From: Verrucomicrobiota bacterium
GTDB taxonomy: Bacteria; Verrucomicrobiota; Verrucomicrobiia; Verrucomicrobiales; Akkermansiaceae
Assembly (NCBI GenBank): GCA_026397725.1
Contig: JAPLUI010000399.1
Span: 1 to 37,628, forward strand
Reading direction: 5' to 3'
DNA: 37,628 nt
Below the pieces are notes generated by a model. That model saw only the letters and a program-made list of their open reading frames with translations, was not told where the DNA came from and ran no database searches. Numbering within the stretch: the first letter of the stretch is position 1; each line of letters opens with the position of its first letter. The position numbers and the translations under genes were made by a program. Positions 16,392 to 23,345 of the stretch are shown piece after piece.

Positions 16392-17265
16392 ACTGACAGC
16401 ATCCGAGCAGCCGTGCGAGTTGAAGGTTGCCGTGGCACCGGCCGGCGGCCAGCCGCTGGTGGTGGATTTCCGGCGCGTCACCAAGACCTTCGACGCGGGC
16501 ACGCCGCGCGAGTTCACGGCGATCCGGGAGGTCACGTTCGCGGTGGAGAACATTCCTAACATCGGCGAGTTCATCGGTGTGCTCGGGCCGAGCGGCTGCG
16601 GGAAGAGCACGATGCTGCGCCTCATCGCCGGCCTGGCCCCGCAGTTTCCCGCGACCTCGGGCACGGTGCTGGTCCATGGCGAACCGGTGGTGGAACCCGG
16701 CCCGGACCGGGGCTTCGTGTTCCAGGATTACGCGAACTTCCCCCACCGCACCGTGCTCGACAACGTGGCCTTCGGCCTCGAATGCCAGCAGGTGCCGGAA
16801 AATGACCGCCGCGAGCGGGCCCGCGAGTGGCTCGCCAAGGTCGGGCTCGACCCGAAAAAGGATGCTAACAAATACCCGCACCAACTCAGCGGCGGCATGC
16901 ACCAGCGGGTGGCCATCGCCCGCACCCTCATCATGCACCCGCGCATCATCCTGATGGACGAGCCCTTCGGCGCGCTGGATCCGACAACCCGCCAGCGCAT
17001 GCAGGATCTGCTCGTGGCGCTGTGGCGCGAGCTTGAGGCAACGGTGTTTTTCATCACGCACGACGTGCCGGAAGCGGTGTATCTGGGTGACCGCGTGTTT
17101 ATTTTCAGCCCCTCGCCGGGCACCATCGTCCATCAACTCGCGGTCGCGCCGCCGGACCGCCCGGCCCGGGAAATGCAGGCGGAGCCGGCGTTTCTCGCAT
17201 CCGTCCGCCAGGTGCGCTCGCTGTTGGAGCAGTTGGAAGACGCCAAACCTAACACATCATCGTGA
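16378..17265 (+). CDS. ABC transporter ATPase (SsuB/TauB-like)
   Basis: A cytoplasmic ATPase of 295 residues that powers the neighbouring permease. Walker A is GPSGCGKSTMLRL (near residue 78), Q-loop FVFQDYANFP, signature LSGGMHQRVAIARTL, Walker B IILMDEPFGALDP, and H-loop FFITHDVPEAVYL. It resembles nitrate/sulfonate/taurine-type importers. Translation probably begins at ATG 16378, inside the end of the permease gene (14-bp overlap, different frame). Its stop TGA overlaps the GTG start of the next gene (GTGA), so these genes are translationally coupled. Confidence 0.94.
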   Translation: MAKIELTASEQPCELKVAVAPAGGQPLVVDFRRVTKTFDAGTPREFTAIREVTFAVENIPNIGEFIGVLGPSGCGKSTMLRLIAGLAPQFPATSGTVLVHGEPVVEPGPDRGFVFQDYANFPHRTVLDNVAFGLECQQVPENDRRERAREWLAKVGLDPKKDANKYPHQLSGGMHQRVAIARTLIMHPRIILMDEPFGALDPTTRQRMQDLLVALWRELEATVFFITHDVPEAVYLGDRVFIFSPSPGTIVHQLAVAPPDRPAREMQAEPAFLASVRQVRSLLEQLEDAKPNTSS

Positions 17266-18161
17266 GCACCGCCTCCGGAGCCCCCGACGGCTTGGCCGCG
17301 GCACTCAAACGGGCCTTCACCTGGCGCTGGCACCTGCTGGGCGCGGGTGCCTGCCTAAGCGTCGCCGTCTTGAGTGGGGTGCCCTTGCTCGTGCTGCCGT
17401 TTCTGGCCGCTGCGGAAGTCGCTTACCTCGGGTTTCTCGGACTCAATCCGCGGTTTCAGAACGTGCTCAAAGGCCAAGCCAAAGTGCCGCCGCCGCTGCC
17501 AGCCGACCCGCGGCAACGCTTCCGGCAGTTGATGGACTTCCTCAGTCCGGTGGATGCAAAGCGCTTCGAGGCCCTGCGGCAGCGTTGCATGGAACTCGTC
17601 AACCTCCGTCGCAGCATGGCCATCAAGGAGGGCACGCCGGGCGTCGATGACTTCCGCGGCGAATCGTTAGACCGGATGCTCTGGCTGTTCCTCAAACTCT
17701 TGCACCAACGGTCCGGCTTGGAAAAATTCCTCGCGGCCACCCACCGCGAACAAATCGAATCCGAACTGCACGCCGCCGAGGCACAACTCACCACCGCCCA
17801 TGAGCGCGACCAGACCGCCGGCCTGCCCGAAAGCCGCCTCGCCACCTCCATCCGCGACCGCGTCACCACCATCCGCGAACGCTTGGATAATCACCGGCAG
17901 GCGACCGAGGGCATGGAACTCGTCACTGCGGAAATCGACAAGACCGAGCAGCAAATCACCCACCTGTGTGAGGTCGGCATGACCATGAGCGACTCCGCCG
18001 GCCTGAGCGTGCAGATCGATTCCATCTCCGCCTCCCTCCAATCCTCTGAAAAAATCTTCTCGCAGGCGTCGTATGCACAGCTCTACGACGACGAGCCCGC
18101 GCCCCCGCTGCTCTCCGCCGCCGCTCCCGTGCCCGCCCCACGCTCCGCCATCACCCAATAA
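17262..18161 (+). CDS. Unknown membrane/coiled-coil protein of the ABC-PspA cluster
   Basis: I do not recognise a family. The protein has 299 residues with a GTG start overlapping the ATPase stop by 4 bp. Residues about 20-55 are strongly hydrophobic (HLLGAGACLSVAVLSGVPLL, then LPFLAAAEVAYLGFL) and could form two helices or a hairpin. From about residue 75 on it is helical and charged with coiled-coil character (IESELHAAEAQLTTAHERDQ; ATSIRDRVTTIRERLDNHRQ; ELVTAEIDKTEQQITHLCEV), followed by an Ala/Pro-rich tail. The layout suggests an inner-membrane protein that exposes a helical stalk to the cytoplasm. Its place between an ABC ATPase and a PspA homologue suggests a bridging or scaffold role; that is inference. 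Confidence 0.8.
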   Translation: MSTASGAPDGLAAALKRAFTWRWHLLGAGACLSVAVLSGVPLLVLPFLAAAEVAYLGFLGLNPRFQNVLKGQAKVPPPLPADPRQRFRQLMDFLSPVDAKRFEALRQRCMELVNLRRSMAIKEGTPGVDDFRGESLDRMLWLFLKLLHQRSGLEKFLAATHREQIESELHAAEAQLTTAHERDQTAGLPESRLATSIRDRVTTIRERLDNHRQATEGMELVTAEIDKTEQQITHLCEVGMTMSDSAGLSVQIDSISASLQSSEKIFSQASYAQLYDDEPAPPLLSAAAPVPAPRSAITQ

Positions 18162-18225
18162 TTATCACCCTCGGACCTCTGCACACCCGCCATCTCATTC
18201 CCATCTCACGCCGCTGGCGACAAGT

Positions 18226-18248
18226 GGGCGTGCCCGGCGGGCACGCCC
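18226..18248 (+). promoter_or_regulatory. Strong 10-bp hairpin between cluster genes 4 and 5
   Basis: GGGCGTGCCC-GGC-GGGCACGCCC is a perfect 10-bp stem with a 3-nt loop in the 135-bp gap before the PspA-like gene. There is no U-tract, so it is more likely an RNA-stability or partial-termination element than a full terminator. It may set a different level for the PspA homologue. Confidence 0.55.
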
Positions 18249-18296
18249 TACCGACCTCCGACCTCTAACATCCAACCACCAACCACCAAGCACGCC

Positions 18297-19040
18297 ATGT
18301 TCCGCCGTCTATCCAACATTTTCCGGGGTTTCCTCGGACTCTTCATTTCGGGTCTCGAAAAACGCAACCCGGAAGCCCTGCTCGCACTCGAGCAGGAGAA
18401 CCTCCGCAGCCAGATCGCCCAGTTCAACCAAGGTCTCACCACCCATGCCGGTCTGTGTGAAAAGCTCATCTCCCAGGTGAAGCGCCAGGAAGCCGAGGAA
18501 CAGGACCTCAAGGCCAAGGCCGCCGCCAACCTCCGTGCCGGCAACCAGCGCCTCGCCGGCGAGATCGCCCTCGAACTCCAACGCATCCGCAAGGACCTCG
18601 CCGACAACCGCTCCCAACTCAGCGACGCGGAGAAAACCTACAAGGATCTCGTCATGTCCCGCGACACCGCCATCAAGGTGGCACGCGACAAGATCGAGTC
18701 GCTCCGCAAGGGCCTCGACAGCATGAAGATGAACAAGGCCCTCGCCGAAATGAACGAAATGGCCAGCGGCATGCTCACCCAGATCGGCGGCTCCGGCGAC
18801 ACCCTCGACCGCCTCCATCAGATGGTCGAGGAGGAAAACACCAAGGCCGCCGGCCGCGCCCGCGTCGCCCGCGACAGCCTCGACACCACCCGCTTCAAGG
18901 AAAAGGCCAGCGAACGCGAGGCACTCGAAGACATCGCCCTCGCCGATCTCGCCGCCGAACTCGGCATGGCCGTCCCCGCTGCCGCCACCCCGACCCCGGC
19001 CCCCACCGAGATCAAGAAAGAGATGACCCCGCAGCAGTGA
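18297..19040 (+). CDS. PspA/IM30 (ESCRT-III-like) membrane-stress protein
   Basis: A 247-residue PspA/IM30-family protein. It starts MFRRLSNIFRGFLGLFISGL, an amphipathic helix as in PspA and Vipp1. Long helical hairpin sections follow (LALEQENLRSQIAQFNQGL; ELQRIRKDLADNRSQLSDAE; DKIESLRKGLDSMKMNKALA). The tail is Ala/Pro/Thr-rich (PAAATPTPAPTEIKKEM), like the unstructured linker in this family, without the C-terminal Vipp1 helix. The family binds damaged inner membrane, oligomerises into rods or rings, and protects proton-motive force. Being last in the ABC cluster links the transporter to membrane maintenance. No PspF, PspB or PspC is present here. Confidence 0.82.
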   Translation: MFRRLSNIFRGFLGLFISGLEKRNPEALLALEQENLRSQIAQFNQGLTTHAGLCEKLISQVKRQEAEEQDLKAKAAANLRAGNQRLAGEIALELQRIRKDLADNRSQLSDAEKTYKDLVMSRDTAIKVARDKIESLRKGLDSMKMNKALAEMNEMASGMLTQIGGSGDTLDRLHQMVEEENTKAAGRARVARDSLDTTRFKEKASEREALEDIALADLAAELGMAVPAAATPTPAPTEIKKEMTPQQ

Positions 19041-19051
19041 ACCGGCTGGAA

Positions 19052-19080
19052 GCCCGTCCGCCAAGACCGGCAGGACGGGC
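19052..19080 (+). terminator. Stem-loop after the PspA-like gene
   Basis: GCCCGTCC (19052-19059) pairs perfectly with GGACGGGC (19073-19080) across a 13-nt loop, 12 bp past the stop codon. No U-tract follows, so it would be a Rho-assisted or 3'-protecting hairpin. It probably marks the end of the five-gene cluster. Confidence 0.4.
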
Positions 19081-19208
19081 CTGTCCTCCTGCTGCAATGA
19101 CCGGATTGGGCGCCCTGCCGGTTACCACGCGGATTCTGCTGGAACCGCCATTGTCATTCGGAATTGTCTTGGCGGGGTGGCCACTTCAGGCGTAAAATTT
19201 GCCCGCCC

Positions 19209-20159
19209 ATGCCGACCGACGCGATCCTCTCCACGGCCCGCCAATTTCTTGGTGTGGATCCGACCGTATCCATCACCTTGGAGCCCATCAAACGTGGCGC
19301 TTCGGGGCGGACCGTCTTGCGGGTGAAGACCAAGGGCCACGAGCCCTTCATCGGCATCCATTGGACGGATGAGCGCGAGGATAACGAGCAATATATTCCG
19401 GTGGGGCATTTCCTCAAGAAATGCCGCCTGCGGGTGCCTGGCATCCTTCATGAAAATCCGAAGCGTCATGTGGTGCTGGTGGAGGACCTCGGCGATGTCG
19501 ATTTGCTGTCGCTCAGGAGCCGGTCTTTTGACGAGCGCATGCCGCTTTACCGTTCGGCGCTGGAGCAGGTGGATCGCTTGTTCTATGCCAAGCCGGACAA
19601 GGATTTTGTTTTGATGCCACCGTTCGAGGCCGCGCTCTATCGGTGGGAGCAAGGGTATTTTTTCGAGTTCCTGGTGGAAGACCATCTGGGGCTCAATGCG
19701 GAAGCGCTGCGCAAGAACCCGGCATTCGGCGAGCTGGCGGAGCGCCTCGGCAAGGTCTCGCGCCATCTGGTTCACCGCGATTTCCAATCGCAAAACCTGC
19801 TGGTGAAGGACGGCCAGGTGTGGCTCATCGATTTCCAGGGGCTGCGCCGCGGACGGCAGGAATACGACATCGCCTCGTTGGTTTTCGATCCCTATCTCGA
19901 TCACACGCCTGCGGAACGCGCGATGTTGTTAGGCTTGTGGGAGGAGATTTCCGATGAGCAACCCGAGCCCCGCCTGTTTCACGAGTGCGCCGCCCAGCGC
20001 CTGATGCAGGCCCTCGGCGCCTACTCTAACATTGTCCACAACCGGGGGGACGAGTGGTATCGACCGCACATTGCCACCGCCGCCCGCTTGCTCCAGGAAG
20101 TGACCGCCGGGACTCCCCTCGAAGCGCCGCTGGCACCGGTGTTTGCGGCAATGCACTGA
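19209..20159 (+). CDS. AmgK-like sugar/aminoglycoside phosphotransferase
   Basis: A 316-residue kinase of the APH/choline-kinase fold. The catalytic loop is LVHRDFQSQNLLV (HxD....N, near residue 193) and the metal-binding DFG-like motif is VWLIDFQGLRRGRQEYDIAS. VLVEDLGDVDLL in the N-lobe also fits. The IDFQ..RGxxxYD pattern is what AmgK (N-acetylmuramate/N-acetylglucosamine anomeric kinase in peptidoglycan recycling) shows. The usual partner, a MurU-like nucleotidyltransferase, is not in the window, so the substrate is open. I take ATG 19209 as start; an upstream in-frame ATG at 19164 is less likely because it would add an untypical basic extension. The next gene begins 9 bp downstream. Confidence 0.8.
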   Translation: MPTDAILSTARQFLGVDPTVSITLEPIKRGASGRTVLRVKTKGHEPFIGIHWTDEREDNEQYIPVGHFLKKCRLRVPGILHENPKRHVVLVEDLGDVDLLSLRSRSFDERMPLYRSALEQVDRLFYAKPDKDFVLMPPFEAALYRWEQGYFFEFLVEDHLGLNAEALRKNPAFGELAERLGKVSRHLVHRDFQSQNLLVKDGQVWLIDFQGLRRGRQEYDIASLVFDPYLDHTPAERAMLLGLWEEISDEQPEPRLFHECAAQRLMQALGAYSNIVHNRGDEWYRPHIATAARLLQEVTAGTPLEAPLAPVFAAMH

Positions 20160-20168
20160 TCTTTTATC

Positions 20169-21830
20169 GTGGCTGGTTTTTTCCATCATCGCTTGTGGGT
20201 CATGCTGGCGGCGGCCAGTGCCGGCTTGGCCTGCTGGCACCTGGCGGCGGTGACGGGGCTTGAGCGTTCGGCCTTCGTCGGGGTGATGCGCGGGTATGCC
20301 AATCCGCCGTTTTTCGTGTCGGGGATGGGGACGCATGAGGCCCCGTGGACCTTGCGCACGCTGACGGTGAAGCCCTGGATCGATTCCCGCCAGGCCCCCG
20401 TCGTGGTGTCCATCGGCGATGATCCGGGCGGGGTTTTCCAATCCTCACCGCCGTCGCCGGTCGACCTGGCCGTGGTCCTCAGGAATCTGCAGCGGCTCGG
20501 GGCGAAGCAGGCGGCGATCGCCGCCGTGCTGGCATGGGAAAATCCGGACCCGGTCGCCCTCAAGGGCCTGGACATCGTGCTGAATGATTTCCAGATGGTC
20601 ATCCATGCGGTGCCGCTGGCACGCGGGACCGTCCGGCAGGCACTGCCGCCCGCTTTGCGCCGCGCCTCGCTGCCGTCCGGAGCCATCCATGGGGAGCTGG
20701 CGGCTCTGCCGATCGTCAACCGCGTGGCGGTGCCCGATGTGATTTTCGGGACGGGTGAGGGGGCCTTGGCCGGCTTCACCGCGCTGGATGATACCGCGGA
20801 TGGCGAGGGCTCGCTGGCGCTGCTGGCCCGCTGGGAGGAAGAGGATCGGGTGGTCCTGGCATTTCCGCTGCTGGCGGTGCTGGCCCGCTATGACCTGCCG
20901 GTTGGGGGCGTCCAGGTGCAACTCGGGGAATTCCTGCAACTCGGCCCGTCCGGCCCGGTGGTGCCCATTGATGAGGACGGGCGATTGGCGCTGCCTCCGA
21001 AACCGGTTTCCGCCCGGGCGGACGTGTCGGCGGAGGCCTTGATCGATGGTGAACCGGACATTTTTCCGGCCTCGCCCGGACTGCTCGTGTTGCGCGACGA
21101 TCAAAGCACGGCGTCACATGCCACGCGGCGGTTTTCGGCAACGCTGGCGTCCGCGATTGCCTCCATCGGCTCGGATGCCGGGCTGGGTCCCGCCAGCACC
21201 TACCGCCGGCTGTCCGCTGCCTGGGAGGTGGCATTGTTGCTATCGACGGTGGTGGTTCTAACCCTGGTCTCGGGCCGGGCCCGGTTCCGGCAGTGGCTTG
21301 GCAGCGGCATTCTGGCGGCGCTTTGGGTGGCCTCGCAATGGCTTGCGCTTGGCATGGCGCAGGTGTGGCTGCCGGGCCTCCCGCTGCTGGTGGCGATCCT
21401 CGCAGGCACGCTGGTCGCGCATATGTTAGGCGAAGCACCGCCGGCAACCCGGCCGCCGGCGGAGATCCTGGTGTCGGGGCCACCCCAGGCTCAGGCGCGG
21501 CAGTCCGTCCCCGCCATCGGCAGGACTTTCCGCTCCGTCATGATTTGGAAGGAACCAGCCAGGGGCCTGAGGGTCGCGGAAACCGCGCCCGCCGTGCTCG
21601 AAACCGCGCCGGTGGTGCCGACACTTGCGCCGGTGATGGAGGAGCTTGCCGCGACGGTGGCAAGTCCTGCCAAGACCCCGCGCAAAACCGCCGCCAGGAA
21701 AACCGCCGCCAAGAAAACCGCCGCGAGGAAAACCGCCGCCAGGAAAACCGTCGCCAGGAAGCGGGTGGCCAGGACCGCTGCCAGTCCCGAGAGCACGCCC
21801 CCACCCGCTCCTGACCTGCCGCCTGTCTAA
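20169..21830 (+). CDS. CHASE2-like membrane protein with histone-H1-like tail
   Basis: A 553-residue protein starting at GTG 20169. After an N-terminal helix, residues ~75-300 look like a CHASE2 extracellular sensor domain (VVVSIGDDPGGVF; LAVVLRNLQRLGAKQAAIAA; FGTGEGALAGFTALD; DDRVV-type strand as EDRVVLAFPLLAVLARY). Two or three helices follow at ~357-420 (WEVALLLSTVVVLTLVSG; LWVASQWLALGMAQVW; PLLVAILAGTLVAHML). The cyclase, kinase or phosphatase domain normally found after CHASE2 is absent. Instead there is a Pro/Ala-rich cytoplasmic tail with five-residue KTAAR/KTAAK repeats (~505-533) like eukaryotic H1 or bacterial HctB-type proteins. Such tails bind DNA or polyanions, so a membrane-nucleoid link is possible; that is inference. 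It lies between the AmgK-like gene and argB. Confidence 0.72.
   Translation: MAGFFHHRLWVMLAAASAGLACWHLAAVTGLERSAFVGVMRGYANPPFFVSGMGTHEAPWTLRTLTVKPWIDSRQAPVVVSIGDDPGGVFQSSPPSPVDLAVVLRNLQRLGAKQAAIAAVLAWENPDPVALKGLDIVLNDFQMVIHAVPLARGTVRQALPPALRRASLPSGAIHGELAALPIVNRVAVPDVIFGTGEGALAGFTALDDTADGEGSLALLARWEEEDRVVLAFPLLAVLARYDLPVGGVQVQLGEFLQLGPSGPVVPIDEDGRLALPPKPVSARADVSAEALIDGEPDIFPASPGLLVLRDDQSTASHATRRFSATLASAIASIGSDAGLGPASTYRRLSAAWEVALLLSTVVVLTLVSGRARFRQWLGSGILAALWVASQWLALGMAQVWLPGLPLLVAILAGTLVAHMLGEAPPATRPPAEILVSGPPQAQARQSVPAIGRTFRSVMIWKEPARGLRVAETAPAVLETAPVVPTLAPVMEELAATVASPAKTPRKTAARKTAAKKTAARKTAARKTVARKRVARTAASPESTPPPAPDLPPV
21683..21765 (+). repeat. 15-bp in-frame repeats coding KTAAR/KTAAK
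   Basis: About five tandem 15-bp units based on AAAACCGCCGCCAGG encode the basic pentapeptide repeats at the C-terminus of the CHASE2-like protein. Changes in copy number would keep the frame. Confidence 0.85.
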
Positions 21831-21891
21831 CTTCCAACTATCAACTCCACCCGCAGGCCCGGCAGCCAGCCAGCCAGCATCCCGCGCCCTC

Positions 21892-22761
21892 ATGGACCCC
21901 ATCGCCAAAGCCCAAGCCCTCATCGAGGCACTCCCCTATCTTCAGGCCTTCCGCGGCAAGACCTTTCTCATTAAGATGGGCGGCGCGGCGATGGAAGATC
22001 CCGTGCTGGTCGGCAAGGTCATGCGCGACATCGTCTTTCTCGAAGTGGCGGGCATCAATCCCATCGTCGTTCACGGCGGTGGCAAAGCCATCTCGGCCGC
22101 CATGGCGGCGGCCGGCCTGGAGGCCAGGTTCGTCGGCGGGTTCCGCGTCACCACCGCTGCGGCGATTGAGATTGTCGCCCGTGTTCTGTCTGAAGAAATC
22201 AACCCCGAACTGGTGCAAATGATCCGCGGGTTCGGGGGCAAGGCGGTGGGCATTCCCGGCAACGAGGTCTTTCTGGGCGAGAAAATCACCGGCACCGATG
22301 CGCAGGGCCAGCGCGTCGATCTGGGGCGCGTGGGCGAGGTGGTCGGCTGTCATCTGGCGCACCTCGAGGCGGCGCTGGCCGCCGGCATCCTGCCCGTCAT
22401 TTCCCCGCTGGCGACGGAACTGGCCACCGGGCGCCCGCTCAATATCAACGCGGATCTCGCCGCCGCCGCGCTCGCCATGGAATTGCGCGTGGCCAAGTTG
22501 GTCTATCTGTCAGATGTCCCCGGCCTGCTGGCCGATCCAGCCGATCCGGCATCGCTGGTCAAATCCGTGACCCGGGCCGGGGCGGCGGCCCTGATTGCCG
22601 ATGGCACCATCTCCGGCGGCATGATCCCCAAGATCCGCAGCGCCGTGGACGCCCTCAACGCCGGCGTCAGCAAGGTTCACTTCGTCGATGGCCGCCTGCC
22701 CCATGCCCTGCTCTTGGAAATCTTCACCGATGGCGGCATCGGCACCGAGGTGGTAAGTTAG
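21892..22761 (+). CDS. argB: Acetylglutamate kinase
   Basis: A 289-residue amino-acid kinase that phosphorylates N-acetyl-L-glutamate in arginine synthesis. Motifs: LIKMGGAAMED (phosphate-binding lysine and glycines, near residue 27), NPIVVHGGGKAIS, GGFRVTTAAAIEIV, LNINADLAAAALA, LVYLSDVPGLL, and TISGGMIPKIRSAVDAL. Length and motif order are normal for ArgB. ATG 21892 directly precedes DPIAKAQALIEALPYL, a typical N-terminus. The TAG stop (22759-22761) overlaps the first unit of the AGTGGAT heptad array, so the repeat abuts or has entered the 3' end of the gene. Confidence 0.97.
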   Translation: MDPIAKAQALIEALPYLQAFRGKTFLIKMGGAAMEDPVLVGKVMRDIVFLEVAGINPIVVHGGGKAISAAMAAAGLEARFVGGFRVTTAAAIEIVARVLSEEINPELVQMIRGFGGKAVGIPGNEVFLGEKITGTDAQGQRVDLGRVGEVVGCHLAHLEAALAAGILPVISPLATELATGRPLNINADLAAAALAMELRVAKLVYLSDVPGLLADPADPASLVKSVTRAGAAALIADGTISGGMIPKIRSAVDALNAGVSKVHFVDGRLPHALLLEIFTDGGIGTEVVS

Positions 22762-22822
22762 TGGATAGTGGATAGTGGATAGTGGATAGTGGATAGTGGA
22801 TAGTGGATAGTGGATAGTGGAT
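22760..22822. repeat. Heptad array AGTGGAT x9
   Basis: Nine perfect 7-bp units that begin inside the argB stop codon. The reverse complement of this unit (ATCCACT) makes up the array upstream of ispA at 34206-34310. The following stretch to 22887 holds no gene that I can see. Confidence 0.95.
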
Positions 22823-22887
22823 CGTGAGCCTGCTTCCGGCGTTAACCAGCAATCTCCAATGGTTTATCTGTCTCCATATCTCCGGGG

Positions 22888-23071
22888 TATAAGAATGGAC
22901 ACGGCTGTGACAATTCTTGGTCTTACTTGATCATTGAATGTTGGAAGTTGAATGTTGAATGTTGAATGTTGAAATCTTCGGCGTGAGGAATGGGGTAGCT
23001 GCGGCGCACCCGGCTGCGCCACACCGCTGTGGCTGAGTTCCGCCGCTCGCCGCAGCCGGACAATTGTCCGG
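22888..23071. repeat. Dispersed hairpin/heptad element, copy A
   Basis: The core (22888-22985) shares GACAATTCTT, CTTGATCATTG and GAAATCTTCGGCGTG with two other copies and contains six 7-bp units of the GTTGAAT type. Hairpin 1 follows (23018-23033, GCCACACCGCTGTGGC), then hairpin 2 (23056-23071, CCGGACAATTGTCCGG, a perfect palindrome). It sits in the argB-pfp convergent gap, which has no gene. Compared with the other copies, hairpins and core are in permuted order. Confidence 0.85.
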
Positions 23072-23127
23072 TCCGTCACCAGGATTCGGCGTTCTCCGCC
23101 CACAGAGGCGTGACCACCCGCGAGACG

Positions 23128-23215
23128 GACCGTGCCTCATGGGAACCCCCGCAGCTCTAACGGTTTAGCCACAGCGCTGTGGCGCTGTGCTTCCCACCGC
23201 ACTCCATCCCTGCAC
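23128..23215. repeat. Further fragment of the dispersed element in the argB-pfp gap
   Basis: GCCTCATGGGAACCCC (shared with 36715-36730) is followed by a perfect palindrome at 23168-23183 (GCCACAGCGCTGTGGC). After it comes CTTCCCACCGCACTCCAT, the inverted form of the TGGACTGCGGTGGGAAG block seen at 30553 and 30844. Positions 23216-23345 show nothing that I can assign. Confidence 0.75.
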
Positions 23216-23345
23216 CGCACAGGCGCAAGCCAAAGCATGGAGCCCTGTGGCGCACGCGAGACCGGCAAAAGGGGAGCGCAACCAGCAGCCGCGAGGCGTC
23301 AACAGCCGGGGTGGCAGGCGTTGCGGCCCGCCTCCGGCCTGAGTG

